A stretch of DNA of 64,000 nucleotides, taken from assembly GCA_029224185.1 (NCBI GenBank), contig CM055189.1, positions 28,457,457-28,521,456 of the forward strand, in the 5' to 3' direction. Under the pieces are notes generated by a model. It worked only from the letters and a program-made list of their open reading frames with translations. It made no database searches and was not told the origin of the DNA. The position numbers and the translations under genes were made by a program. Origin of the DNA: Karalla daura (lineage: Eukaryota; Chordata; Actinopteri; Chaetodontiformes; Leiognathidae). Shown one piece after another: positions 48,085-62,600 of this stretch. The first letter of the stretch is position 1. Every line of letters begins with the position of its first letter.

Positions 48085-51000
48085 GTGTCAGGGCGTTCTG
48101 GAGACTCTCCCCTACGGCGTGACAGTGAGCTCATATTCCAGATTGGGGAAAGCGTTGTCTCCAGAGAGCCAAATGTTTATCACTTGGCCAATTTGGGTTT
48201 TCCCATACGAATGAATGGCAAAAACAGAACTCCACAAACAAACATTCGCAACGTTGCCATACTTTGACTTTGAAACTTCATTTTCATTTAAAAAATTGAA
48301 GAATCTTGTGGTGTGTTTGTGTAGCGAGTTGCACGCTGATTGGTTGTATGGTTTTTCAGCAGCACCTCTTCTCGACGACCATGTGCTCAGGTACCTGCTC
48401 CAATGTCTCCTCTGCTGACATGATAATACAAAGTGATGAGGCGTCCAGCTTCAATGCACCCCAGCAGATGGCACAGGCCCTGGGACACTCCCAGAGTTTG
48501 AAAGGACCCCCTCAGCATTGGGCATGTCCAATCTCTTCTGAGCACCGGGCCGACATGCGGGGTCGCTGAAAAATCAGCTCTCGTTTCGCTCTTTTCACGC
48601 TGCTCCCAGCCACACCCTAAGCAGCAGACAAATTCTTTTTTCCAGTTTTGTAGGAACATTGGTGCTCTCTCATGCGGGGTAGGCCATAAACCAGTGCGCC
48701 TTGTGAAATTTAAACGACGAGCCTCATCGTAAGCCCAGTGCAGCCTTTTCTCTCCATAAGCCCCCATTCATTGTCCCACCGCTGCCATCAATGTTAAACG
48801 TTACACTACTCCTCGCGACTGTGGCCACAGTTCTCATAGTACACACACCAAATCGTGTCAGGGCGTTCTGGAGACTCTCCCCTACGGCGTGACAGTGAGC
48901 TCATATTCCAAATTGGGGAAAGCATTGTCTCCATAGAGCCAAATGTTTATCACGTGGCCAATTTGGCTTTTTCCCATAAGAATGAATGGGAACAACAGAA
49001 CTCCACAAACGAACATTCACAACCTTGCTATACTTTGACTTTGAAACTTCATTTTCATTTAAAAAATTGAAGAATCTTGTGGTTTGTTTGTGTAGCGAGT
49101 TGCACGCTGATTGGTTGTATGGTTTTTCAGCAGCACCTCTTCTCGACGACCATGTGCTCAGGTACCTTCTCCATTGTCTCGTCTGCTGACACGGTAATAC
49201 AAAATGATGAGGCGTCCAGCTTCAATGCACCCCAGCAGATGGCACAGGCCCTGGGAGACTCCCAGAGTTTGAAAGGGCCCCCTCAGCTTTGGGCATGTCC
49301 AATCTCTTCTGAGCACCGGGCCGACATGCCGGATCGGTGCAAAATCAGCTCTCGTTTCGCTCTTTTCACGCTGCTCCCAGCCACACCCTAAGCAGCAGAT
49401 AAATTCTTTTTTCCAGTTTTGTAGGAACATTGGTGCTCTCTCATGCGGGGTAGGCCATAAACCCGTGCGCCTTGTGAAATTTTAAATGACGAGCCTCGTC
49501 GTAGGCCCAGTGCAGCCTTTTCTCTCCATCAGCCCCCATTCATTTTCCCACCGCTGCCATCAATGTTAAACGTTACACTACTCCTCGCGACTGTGGCCAC
49601 AGTTCTCATAGTACACACACCAAATCGTGTCAGGGCGTTCTGGAGACTCTCCCCTACGGCGTGACAGTGAGCTCATATTCCAGATTGGGGAAAGCGTTGT
49701 CTCCAGAGAGCCAAATGTTTATCACTTGGCCAATTTGGGTTTTCCCATACGAATGAATGGGAAAAACAGAACTCCACAAACAAACATTCGCAACGTTGCC
49801 ATACTTTGACTTTGAAACTTCATTTTCATTTAAAAAATTGAAGAATCTTGTGGTGTGTTTGTGTAGCGAGTTGCACGCTGATTGGTTGTATGGTTTTTCA
49901 GCAGCACCTCTTCTCGACGACCATGTGCTCAGGTACCTGCTCCAATGTCTCCTCTGCTGACATGATAATACAAAGTGATGAGGCGTCCAGCTTCAATGCA
50001 CCCCAGCAGATGGCACAGGCCCTGGGTGACTCCCAGAGTTTGAAGGGGCCCCCTCAGCTTTGGGCATGTCCAATCTCTTCTGAGCACTGGGCCGACATGC
50101 CGGATCGCTGCAAAATCAGCTCTCGTTTCGCTCTTTTCACGCTGCTCCCAGCCACACCCTAAGCAGCAGACAAATTCTTTTTTCCAGTTTTGTAGGAACA
50201 TTGGTGCTCTCTCATGCGGGGTAGGCCATAAACCAGTGCGCCTTGTGAAATTTAAACGACGAGCCTCATCGTATGCCCAGTGCAGCCTTTTCTCTCCATA
50301 AGCCCCCATTCATTGTCCCACCGCTGCCATCAATGTTAAACGTTACACTACTCCTCGCGACTGTGGCCACAGTTCTCATAGTACACACACCAAATCGTGT
50401 CAGGGCGTTCTGGAGACTCTCCCCTACGGCGTGACAGTGAGCTCATATTCCAAATTGGGGAAAGCATTGTCTCCATAGAGCCAAATGTTTATCACGTGGC
50501 CAATTTGGCTTTTTCCCATAAGAATGAATGGGAACAACAGAACTCCACAAACGAACATTCACAACCTTGCTATACTTTGACTTTGAAACTTCATTTTCAT
50601 TTAAAAAATTGAAGAATCTTGTGGTTTGTTTGTGTAGCGAGTTGCACGCTGATTGGTTGTATGGTTTTTCAGAAGCACCTCTTCTCGACGACCATGTGCT
50701 CAGGTACCTTCTCCATTGTCTCGTCTGCTGACACGGTAATACAAAATGATGAGGCGTCCAGCTTCAATGCACCCCAGCAGATGGCACAGGCCCTGGGTGA
50801 CTCCCAGAGTTTGAAGGGGCCCCCTCAGCTTTGGGCATGTCCAATCTCTTCTGAGCACCGGGCCGACATGCCGGATCGCTGCAAAATCAGCTCTCGTTTC
50901 GCTCTTTTCACGCTGCTCCCAGCCACACCCTAAGCAGCAGACAAATTCTTTTTTCCAGTTTTGTAGGAACATTGGTGCTCTCTCATGCGGGGTAGGCCAT

Positions 51001-54000
51001 AAACCCGTGCGCCTTGTGAAATTTAAACGACGAGCCTCATCGTATGCCCAGTGCAGCCTTTTCTCTCCATAAGCCCCCATTCATTGTCCCACCGCTGCCA
51101 TCAATGTTAAACGTTACACTACTCCTCGCGACTGTGGCCACAGTTCTCATAGTACACACACCAAATCGTGTCAGGGCGTTCTGGAGACTCTCCCCTACGG
51201 CGTGACAGTGAGCTCATATTCCAAATTGGGGAAAGCATTGTCTCCATAGAGCCAAATGTTTATCACGTGGCCAATTTGGCTTTTTCCCATAAGAATGAAT
51301 GGGAACAACAGAACTCCACAAACGAACATTCACAACCTTGCTATACTTTGACTTTGAAACTTCATTTTCATTTAAAAAATTTAAGAATCTTGTGGTTTGT
51401 TTGTGTAGAGAGTTGCACGCTGATTGGTTGTATGGTTTTTCAGCAGCACCTCTTCTCGACGACCATGTGCTCAGGTACCTTCTCCATTGTCTCGTCTGCT
51501 GACACGGTAATACAAAATGATGAGGCGTCCAGCTTCAATGCACCCCAGCAGATGGCACAGGCCCTGGGTGACTCCCAGAGTTTGAAAGGGCCCCCTCAGC
51601 TTTGGGCATGTCCAATCTCTTCTGAGCACCGGGCCGACATGCCGGATCGGTGCAAAATCAGCTCTCGTTTCGCTCTTTTCACGCTGCTCCCAGCCACACC
51701 CTAAGCAGCAGATAAATTCTTTTTTCCAGTTTTGTAGGAACATTGGTGCTCTCTCATGCGGGGTAGGCCATAAACCCGTGCGCCTTGTGAAATTTTAAAT
51801 GACGAGCCTCGTCGTAGGCCCAGTGCAGCCTTTTCTCTCCATCAGCCCCCATTCATTTTCCCACCGCTGCCATCAATGTTAAACGTTACACTACTCCTCG
51901 CGACTGTGGCCACAGTTCTCATAGTACACACACCAAATCGTGTCAGGGCGTTCTGGAGACTCTCCCCTACGGCGTGACAGTGAGCTCATATTCCAGATTG
52001 GGGAAAGCGTTGTCTCCAGAGAGCCAAATGTTTATCACTTGGCCAATTTGGGTTTTCCCATACGAATGAATGGCAAAAACAGAACTCCACAAACAAACAT
52101 TCGCAGCGTTGCCATACTTTGACTTTGAAACTTCATTTTCATTTAAAAAATTGAAGAATCTTGTGGTGTGTTTGTGTAGCGAGTTGCACGCTGATTGGTT
52201 GTATGGTTTTTCAGCAGCACCTCTTCTCGACGACCATGTGCTCAGGTACCTGCTCCAATGTCTCCTCTGCTGACATGATAATACAAAGTGATGAGGCGTC
52301 CAGCTTCAATGCACCCCAGCAGATGGCACAGGCCCTGGGACACTCCCAGAGTTTGAAAGGACCCCCTCAGCATTGGGCATGTCCAATCTCTTCTGAGCAC
52401 CGGGCCGACATGCGGGGTCGCTGAAAAATCAGCTCTCGTTTCGCTCTTTTCACGCTGCTCCCAGCCACACCCTAAGCAGCAGACAAATTCTTTTTTCCAG
52501 TTTTGTAGGAACATTGGTGCTCTCTCATGCGGGGTAGGCCATAAACCCGTGCGCCTTGTGAAATTTAAACGACGAGCCTCATCGTATGCCCAGTGCAGCC
52601 TTTTCTCTCCATAAGCCCCCATTCATTGTCCCACCGCTGCCATCAATGTTAAACGTTACACTACTCCTCGCGACTGTGGCCACAGTTCTCATAGTACACA
52701 CACCAAATCGTGTCAGGGCGTTCTGGAGACTCTCCCCTACGGCGTGACAGTGAGCTCATATTCCAAATTGGGGAAAGCATTGTCTCCATAGAGCCAAATG
52801 TTTATCACGTGGCCAATTTGGCTTTTTCCCATAAGAATGAATGGGAACAACAGAACTCCACAAACGAACATTCACAACCTTGCTGTACTTTGACTTTGAA
52901 ACTTCATATTCATTTAAAAAATTGAAGAATCTTGTGGTTTGTTTGTGTAGCGAGTTGCACGCTGATTGGTTGTATGGTTTTTCAGAAGCACCTCTTCTCG
53001 ACGACCATGTGCTCAGTTACCTTCTCCATTGTCTCGTCTGCTGACACGGTAATACAAAATGATGAGGCGTCCAGCTTCAATGCACCCCAGCAGATGGCAC
53101 AGGCCCTGGGTGACTCCCAGAGTTTGAAGGGGCCCCCTCAGCTTTGGGCATGTCCAATCTCTTCTGAGCACTGGGCCGACATGCCGGATCGCTGCAAAAT
53201 CAGCTCTCGTTTCGCTCTTTTCACGCTGCTCCCAGCCACACCCTAAGCAGCAGACAAATTCTTTTTTCCAGTTTTGTAGGAACATTGGTGCTCTCTCATG
53301 CGGGGTAGGCCATAAACCAGTGCGCCTTGTGAAATTTAAACGACGAGCCTCATCGTATGCCCAGTGCAGCCTTTTCTCTCCATAAGCCCCCATTCATTGT
53401 CCCACCGCTGCCATCAATGTTAAACGTTACACTACTCCTCGCGACTGTGGCCACAGTTCTCATAGTACACACACCAAATCGTGTCAGGGCGTTCTGGAGA
53501 CTCTCCCCTACGGCGTGACAGTGAGCTCATATTCCAAATTGGGGAAAGCATTGTCTCCATAGAGCCAAATGTTTATCACGTGGCCAATTTGGCTTTTTCC
53601 CATAAGAATGAATGGGAACAACAGAACTCCACAAACGAACATTCACAACCTTGCTATACTTTGACTTTGAAACTTCATTTTCATTTAAAAAATTGAAGAA
53701 TCTTGTGGTTTGTTTGTGTAGCGAGTTGCACGCTGATTGGTTGTATGGTTTTTCAGAAGCACCTCTTCTCGACGACCATGTGCTCAGGTACCTTCTCCAT
53801 TGTCTCGTCTGCTGACACGGTAATACAAAATGATGAGGCGTCCAGCTTCAATGCACCCCAGCAGATGGCACAGGCCCTGGGTGACTCCCAGAGTTTGAAG
53901 GGGCCCCCTCAGCTTTGGGCATGTCCAATCTCTTCTGAGCACTGGGCCGACATGCCGGATCGCTGCAAAATCAGCTCTCGTTTCGCTCTTTTCACGCTGC

Positions 54001-56564
54001 TCCCAGCCACACCCTAAGCAGCAGACAAATTCTTTTTTCCAGTTTTGTAGGAACATTGGTGCTCTCTCATGCGGGGTAGGCCATAAACCCGTGCGCCTTG
54101 TGAAATTTTAAATGACGAGCCTCGTCATAGGCCCAGTGCAGCCTTTTCTCTCCATCAGCCCCCATTCATTTTCCCACCGCTGCCATCAATGTTAAACGTT
54201 ACACTACTCCTCGCGACTGTGGCCACAGTTCTCATAGTACACACACCAAATCGTGTCAAGGCGTTCTGGAGACTCTCCCCTACGGTGTGACAGTGAGCTC
54301 ATATTCCAGATTGGGGAAAGCGTTGTCTCCAGAGAGCCAAATGTTTATCACTTGGCCAATTTGGGTTTTCCCATACGAATGAATGGGAAAAACAGAACTC
54401 CACAAACAAACATTCGCAACGTTGCCATACTTTGACTTTGAAACTTCATTTTCATTTAAAAAATTGAAGAATCTTGTGGTGTGTTTGTGTAGCGAGTTGC
54501 ACGCTGATTGGTTGTATGGTTTTTCAGCAGCACCTCTTCTCGACGACCATGTGCTCAGGTACCTGCTCCATTGTCTCGTCTGCTGACATGGTAATACAAA
54601 GTGATGAGGCGTCCAGCTTCAATGCATCCCAGCAGATGGCACAGGCCCTGGGAGACTCCCAGAGTTTGAAAGGACCCCCTCAGCATTGGGCATGTCCAAT
54701 CTCTTCTGAGCACCGGGCCGACATGCGGGATCGCTGAAAAATCAGCTCTCGTTTCGCTCTTTTCACGCTGCTCCCAGCCACACCCTAAGCAGCAGACAAA
54801 TTCTTTTTTCCAGTTTTGTAGGAACATTGGTGCTCTCTCATGCGGGGTAGGCCATAAACCAGTGCACCTTGTGAGATTTAAACGACGAGCCTCATCGTAA
54901 GCCCAGTGCAGCCTTTTCTCTCCATAAGCCCCCATTTATTGTCCCACCGCTGCCATCAATGTTAAACGTTACACAACTCCTCGCGACTGTGGCCAGAGTT
55001 CTCATAGTACACACACCAAATCGTGTCAGGGCGTTCTGGAGACTCTCCCCTACGGCGTGACAGTGAGCTCATATTCCAGATTGGGGAAAGCGTTGTCTCC
55101 ATCGAGCCAAATGTTTATCACGTGGCCAATTTGGGTTTTCCTATAAGAATGAATGGGAAAAAAAGAACTCCACAAACAAACATTCGCAACGTTGCCATAC
55201 TTTGACTTTGAAACTTCATTTTCATTTCAAAAATTGAAGAATCTTGTGGTGTGTTTGTGTAGCGAGTTGCACGCTGATTGGTTGTTTAGTTTTTCAGCAG
55301 CACCTCTTCTCGACGACCATGTGCTCAGGTACCTGCTCCAATGTCTCCTCTGCTGACATGGTAATACAAAGTGATGAGGCGTCCAGCTTCAATGCACCCC
55401 AGCAGATGGCACAGGCCCTGGGAGACTCCCAGAGTTTGAAAGGACCCCCTCAACATTGGGCATGTCCAATCTCTTCTGAGCACCGGGCCGACATGCGGGA
55501 TCGCTGAAAAACCAGCTCTCGTTTCGCTCTTTTCACGCTGCTCCCAGCCACACCCTAAGCAGCAGACAAATTCTTTTTTCCAGTTTTGTAGGAACATTGG
55601 TGCTCTCTCATGCGGGGTAGGCCATAAACCCGTGCGCCTTGTGAAATTTAAACGACGAGCCTCATCGTAAGCCCAGTGCAGCCTTTTCTCTCCATAAGCC
55701 CCCATTCATTGTCCCACCGCTGCCATCAATGTTAAACGTTGCACTACTCCTCGTGACTGTGGCCACAGTTCTCATAGTACACACACCAAATTGTGTCAGG
55801 GCGTTCTGGAGACTCTCCCCTACGGCGTGACAGTGAGCTCATATTCCAAATTGGGAAAAGCATTGTCTCCATAGAGCCAAATGTTTATCACGTGGCCAAT
55901 TTGGCTTTTTCCCATAAGAATGAATGGGAACAACAGAACTCCACAAACGAACATTCACAACCTTGCTATACTTTGACTTTGAAACTTCATTTTCATTTAA
56001 AAAATTGAAGAATCTTGTGGTGTGTTTGTGTAGCGAGTTGCACGCTGATTGGTTGTATGGTTTTTCAGCAGCACCTCTTCTCGACGACCATGTGCTCAGG
56101 TACCTTCTCCATTGTCTCGTCTGCTGACACGGGAATACAAAGTGATGAGGCGTCCAGCTTCAATGCACCCCAGCAGATGGCACAGGCCCTGGGTGACTTC
56201 CAGAGTTTGAAAGGGCCCCCTCAGCATTGGGCATGTCCAATCTCTTCTGAGCACCGGGCCGACATGCCGGATCGCTGCAAAATCAGCTCTCGTTTCGCTC
56301 TTTTCACGCTGCTCCCAGCCACACCCTAAGCAGCAGACAAATTATTTTTTCCAGTTTTGTAGGAACATTGGTGCTCTCTCATGCGGGGTTGGCCATAAAC
56401 CCGTGCGCCTTATGAAATTTTAAATGACGAGCCTCGTCGTAGGCCCAGTGCAGCCGTTTCTCTCTAAAAGCCCCCATTCATTGTCCCACCACTGCCATCA
56501 ATGTTAAACGTTACACAACTCCTCGCGACTGTGGCCAGAGTTCTCATAGTACACACACCAAATC
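48085..56564. repeat. Right domain with 3855 bp five-monomer period
   Basis: Units start at 48085, 48855, 49627, 50397, 51168, 51940, 52710, 53481, 54253, 55023 and 55793. Two local types are interleaved. One (48085, 49627, 51940, 54253) has 'ctccagagagcc' and 'catacgaatgaatgg'. The other (48855, 50397, 51168, 52710, 53481, 55793) has 'ccaaattgggg' or 'ccaaattggga', 'agcattgtc' and 'aacgaacattcacaacc'. The units at 48085 and 51940 share 'gaatggcaaaaac' and 'catgcggggtcgc', giving a 3855 bp period of five units. Domain-wide features are 'catttaaaaaattgaag', frequent 'catgccggatcgctgc' and the right-end block 'attttaaatgacg'. Divergence between units is visibly higher than in the 28-46 kb block. 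Confidence 0.83.
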
Positions 56565-59500
56565 GTGTCAGGGCGTTCTGGAGACTCTCCCCTACGGCGT
56601 GACAGTGAGCTCATATTCCAGATTGGGGAAAGCGTTGTCTCCATAGAGCCAAATGTTTATCACGTGGCCAATTTGGCTTTTTCCCATAAGAATGAATGGG
56701 AAAAACAGAACTCCACAAACAAACATTCGCAACGTTGCCATACTTTGACTTTGAAACTTCATTTTCATTTCAAAAATTGAAGAATCTTGTGGTTTGTTTG
56801 TGTAGCGAGTTGCACGCTGATTGGTTGTATGGTTTTTCAGCAGCACCTCTTCTCGACAACCATGTGCTCAGGTACCTGCTCCATTGTCTCCTCTGCTGAC
56901 ATGGTAATACAAAGTGATGAGGCGTCCAGCTTCAATGCACCGCAGCAGATGGCACAGGCCCTGGGAGACTCCCAGAGTTTGAAAGGACCCCCTCAGCATT
57001 GGGCATGTCCAATCTCTTCTTAGCACCGGGCCGACATGCGGGATCGCTGAAAAATCAGCTCTCGTTTCGCTCTTTTCACGCTGCTCCCAGCCACACCCTA
57101 AGCAGCAGACAAATTATTTTTTCCAGTTTTGTAGGAACATTGGTGCTCTCTCATGCGGGGCAGGCCATAAACCCGTGCGCCTTGTGAAATTTAAACGACG
57201 AGCCTCATCGTAGGCCCAGTGCAGCCTTTTCTCTCCAAAAGCCCCCATTCATTGTCCCACCACTGCCATCAATGTTCAACGTTACACTACTCCTCGCGAC
57301 TGTGGCCACAGTTCTCACAGTACACACACCAAATCGTGTCAGGGCGTTCTGGAGACTCTCCCCTACGGCTTGACAGTTAGCTCATGTTCCAGATTGGGGA
57401 AAGCGTTGTCTCCATAGAGCCAATAGTTTATCACGTGGCCAATTTGGCTTTTTCCCATAAGAATGAATGGGAAAAACAGAACTCCACAAACAAACATTCG
57501 CAACGTTGCCATACTTTGACTTTGAAACTTCATTTTATTTCAAAAATTGAAGAAGCTTGTGGTGTGTTTGTGTAGCGAGTTGCACGCTGATAGGTTGTAT
57601 GGTTTTTCAGCAGCACCTCTTCTCGACGACCATGTGCTCAGGTACCTTCTCCATTGTCTCGTCTGCTGACATGGTAATACAAAGTGATAAGGCGTCCAGC
57701 TTCAATGCACCCCAGCAGATGGCACAGGCCCTGGGTGACTCCCAGAGTTTGAAAGGGCCCCCTCAGCATTGGGCATGTCCAATCTCTTCTAAGCACCGGG
57801 CCGACATGCGGGATCGCTGAAAAATCAGCTCTCGTTTCGCTCTTTTCACGCTGCTCCCAGCCACACCCTAAGCAGCAGACAAATTCTTTTTTCCAGTTTT
57901 GTAGGAACATTGGTGCTCTCTCATGTGGGGCAGGCCATAAACCCGTGCGGCTTGTGAAATTTAAACGACGAGCCTCATCGTAAGCCCAGTGAAGCCGTTT
58001 CTCTCTAAAAGCCCCCATTCATTGTCCCACCACTGCCATCAATGTTAAACGTTACACAACTCCTCGCGACTGTGGCCAGAGTTCTCATAGTACACACACC
58101 AAATCGTGTCAGGGCGTTCTGGAGACTCTCCCCTACGGCGTGACAGTGAGCTCATATTCCAGATTGGGGAAAGCGTTGTCTCCATAGAGCCAAATGTTTA
58201 TCACTTGGCCAATTTGGGTTTTCCCATAAGAATGAATGGGAAAAACAGAACTCCACAAACAAACATTCGCAACTTTGCCATACTTTGACTTTGAAACTTC
58301 ATTTTCATTTCAAAAATTGAAGAATCTTGTGGTTTGTTTGTGTAGCGAGTTGCACGCTGATTGGTTGTATGGTTTTTCAGCAGCACCTCTTCTCGACAAC
58401 CATGTGCTCAGGTACCTGCTCCATTGTCTCCTCTGCTGACATGGTAATACAAAGTGATGAGGCGTCCAGCTTCAATGCACCCCAGCAGATGGCACAGGCC
58501 CTGGGAGACTCCCAGAGTTTGAAAGGACCCCCTCAGCATTGGGCATGTCCAATCTCTTCTTAGCACCGGGCCGACATGCGGGATCGCTGATAAATCAGCT
58601 CTCGTTTCGCTCTTTTCACGCTGCTCCCAGCCACACCCTAAGCAGCAGACAAATTATTTTTTCCAGTTTTGTAGGAACATTGGTGCTCTCTCATGCGGGG
58701 CAGGCCATAAACCCGTGCGCCTTGTGAAATTTAAACGACGAGCCTCATCGTAGGCCCAGTGCAGCCTTTTCTCTCCAAAAGCCCCCATTCATTGTCCCAC
58801 CACTGCCATCAATGTTAAACGTTACACTACTCCTCGCGACTGTGGCCACAGTTCTCACAGTACACACACCAAATCGTGTCAGGGCGTTCTGGAGACTCTC
58901 CCCTACGGCTTGACAGTTAGCTCATGTTCCAGATTGGGGAAAGCGTTGTCTCCATAGAGCCAATAGTTTATCACGTGGCCAATTTGGCTTTTTCCCATAA
59001 GAATGAATGGGAAATACAGAACTCCACAAACAAACATTCGCAACGTTGCCATACTTTGACTTTGAAACTTCATTTTATTTCAAAAATTGAAGAAGCTTGT
59101 GGTGTGTTTGTGTAGCGAGTTGCACGCTGATAGGTTGTATGGTTTTTCAGCAGCACCTCTTCTCGACGACCATGTGCTCAGGTACCTTCTCCATTGTCTC
59201 GTCTGCTGACATGGTAATACAAAGTGATAAGGCGTCCAGCTTCAATGCACCCCAGCAGATGGCACAGGCCCTGGGTGACTCCCAGAGTTTGAAAGGGCCC
59301 CCTCAGCATTGGGCATGTCCAATCTCTTCTAAGCACCGGGCCGACATGCGGGATCGCTGAAAAATCAGCTCTCGTTTGGCTCTTTTCACGCTGCTCCCAG
59401 CCACACCCTAAGCAGCAGACAAATTCTTTTTTCCAGTTTTGTAGGAACATTGGTGCTCTCTCATGCGGGGCAGGCCATAAACCCGTGCGCCTTGTGAAAT

Positions 59501-59645
59501 TTAAACGATGAGCCTCATCGTAAGCCCAGTGCAGCCGTTTCTCTCTAAAAGCCCCCATTCATTGTCCCACCACTGCCATCAATGTTAAACGTTACACTAC
59601 TCCTCGCGACTGTGGCCACAGTTCTCACAGTACACACACCAAATC
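56565..59645. repeat. Two ~1540 bp dimers
   Basis: Units start at 56565, 57336, 58106 and 58876. Units 1 and 3 share 'cttctcgacaaccatg', and units 2 and 4 share 'gagccaatagtttatc', 'gacagttagctc' and 'gtgataaggcg'. The amplified unit is therefore a dimer of 1540-1541 bp. Differences between copies include 'caatgttcaacg' near 57275, 'gctgataaatcag' near 58588 and 'gggaaatacag' near 59012. Confidence 0.85.
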
Positions 59646-62600
59646 GTGTCAGTGCGTTCTGGAGACTCTCCCCTACGGCTTGACAGTTAGCTCATGTTCC
59701 AGATTGGTGAAAGCGTTGTCTCCATAGAGCCAAAAGTTCATCACGTGGCCAATTTGGCTTTTTCCCATAAGAATGAATGGGAAAAAAAGAACTCCACAAA
59801 CATTCGCAACTTTGCCATACTTTGACTTTGAAACTTCATTTTAATTTCAAAAATTGAAGAATCTTGTGGTGTGTTTGTGTAGCGAATTGCACGCTGATTG
59901 GTTGTATGGTTTTCAGCAGCACCTCTTCTCGACGACCATGTGCTCAGGTACCTTCTCCATTGTCTTGTCTGCTGACATAGTAATACAAAGTGATGAGGTG
60001 TCCAGCTTCAATGCACCCCAGCAGATGGCACAGGCCCTGGGAGACTCCCAGAGTTTGAAAGGGCCCCTTCAGCATTGGGCATGTCCAATCTCTTCTGAGC
60101 ACCGGGCCGACATGCGGGATTGCTGAAAAATCAGCTCTCGTTTCGCTCTTTTCACGCTGCTCCCAGCCACACCCTAAGCAGCAGACATTTTCTTTTTTCC
60201 AGTTTTGTAGGAACATTGGTGCTCTCTCATGCGGGGTTGGCCATAAACCCATGCGCCTTATGAAATTTTAAATGACGAGCCTCGTCGTAGGCCCAGTGCA
60301 GCCTTTTCTCTCCATAAGCCCCCATTCATTTTCTCACCGCTGCCATCAATGTTAAACGTTACACTACTCCTCGCGACTGTGGCCACAGTTCTCATAGTAC
60401 ACACACCAAATCGTGTCAGGGCTTTCTGGAGACTCTCCCCTTCAGCGTGACAGTGAGCTCATATTCCAGATTGGGGAAAGCGTTGTCTCCATAGAGCCAA
60501 ATGTTTATCACGTGGCCAATTTGGGTTTTCCTATAAAAATGAATGGGAAAAAAAGAACTCCACAAACAAACATTCGCAACGTTGCCATACTTTGACTTTG
60601 AAACTTCATTTTCATATCAAAAATTGAAGAAGCTTGTGGTGTGTTTGTGTAGCGAGTTGCACGCTGATTGGTTGTATGGTTTTTCAGCAGCACCTCTTCT
60701 CGACGACCATGTGCTCAGGTACCTTCTCCATTGTCTCGTCTGCTGACATGGTAATACAAAGTGATGAGGCGTCCAGCTTCAATGCATCCCAGCAGATGGC
60801 AGAGGCCCTGGGACACTCCCAGAGTTTGAAAGGACCCCCTCAGCATTGGGCATGTCAAATCTCTTCTGAGCACCGGGCCGACATGTGGGATCGCTGAAAA
60901 ATCAGCTCTCGTTTCGCTCTTTTCACGCTGCTCCCGGCCACACCCTAAGCAGCAGACAATTTCTTTTTTCCAGTTTTGTAGGAACATTGGTGCTCTCTCA
61001 TGTGGGGCAGGCCATAAACCCGTGCGCCTTGTGAAATTTAAACGACGAGCCTCATCGTAGGCCCAGTGCAGCCTTTTCTCTCCATAAGCCCCCATTCATT
61101 GTCCCACCGCTGCCATCAATGTTAAAAGTTACACTACTCCTCGCGACTGTGGCCACAGTTCTCATAGTACACACACCAAATCGTGTCAGGGCGTTCTGGA
61201 GACTCTCCCCTACGGCGTGACAGTGAGCTCATATTCCAGATTGGGGAAAGCGTTGTCTCCAGAGAGCCAAATGTTTATCATTTGGCCAATTTGGGTTTTC
61301 CCATACGAATGAATGGGAAAAACAGAACTCCACAAACAAACATTCGCAACGTTGCCATACTTTGACTTTGAAACTTCATTTCATTTCAAAAATTGAAGAA
61401 TCTTATGGTGTGTTTGTGTAGCGAGTTGCACGCTGATTGGTTGTATGGTTTTTCAGCAGCAACTCTTCTCGACGACCATGTGCTCAGGTACCTTCTCCAT
61501 TGTCTCGTCTGCTGACATGGTAATACAAAGTGATGAGGCGTCCAGCTTCAATGCACCCCAGCAGATGGCACAGGCCCTGGGTGACTCCCAGAGTTTGAAA
61601 GGGCCCCCTCAGCATTGGGCATGTCCAATCTCTTCTGAGCACCGGGCCGACATGCGGGATCGCTGAAAAATCAGCTCTCGTTTCGCTCTTTTCACGCTGC
61701 TCCCAGCCACACCCTAAGCAGCAGACAAATTCTTTTTTCCAGTTTTGTAGGAACATTGGTGCTCTCTCATGCGGGGCAGGCCATAAACCCGTGCGCCTTG
61801 TGAAATTTAAACGACGAGCCTCATCGTAGGCCCAGTGCAGCCTTTTCTCTCCAAAAGCCCCCATTCATTGTCCCACCACTGCCATCAATGTTAAACGTTA
61901 CACTACTCCTCGCGACTGTGGCCACAGTTCTCACAGTACACACACCAAATCGTGTCAGGGCGTTCTGGAGACTCTCCCCTACGGCTTGACAGTTAGCTCA
62001 TGTTCCAGATTGGGGAAAGCGTTGTCTCCATAGAGCCAAAAGTTTATCACGTGGCCAATTTGGCTTTTTCCCATAAGAATGAATGGGAAAAACAGAACTC
62101 CACAAACAAACATTCGCAACGTTGCCATACTTTGACTTTGAAACTTCATTTTATTTCAAAAACTGAAGAAGCTTGTGGTGTGTTTGTGTAGCGAGTTGCA
62201 CGCTGATAGGTTGTATGGTTTTTCAGCAGCACCTCTTCTCGACGACCATGTGCTCAGGTACCTTCTCCATTGTCTCGTCTGCTGACATGGTAATACAAAG
62301 TGATGAGGCGTCCAGCTTCAATGCACCCCAGCAGATGGCACAGGCCCTGGGTGACTCCCAGAGTTTGAAAGGGCCCCCTCAGCATTGGGCATGTCCAATC
62401 TCTTCTGAGCACCGGGCCGACATGCGGGATCGCTGAAAAATCAGCTCTCGTTTCGCTCTTTTCACGCTGCTCCCAGCCACACCCTAAGCAGCAGACAAAT
62501 TCTTTTTTCCAGTTTTGTAGGAACATTGGTGCTCTCTCATGCGGGGCAGGCCATAAACCCGTGCGCCTTGTGAAATTTAAACGACGAGCCTCATCGTAGG

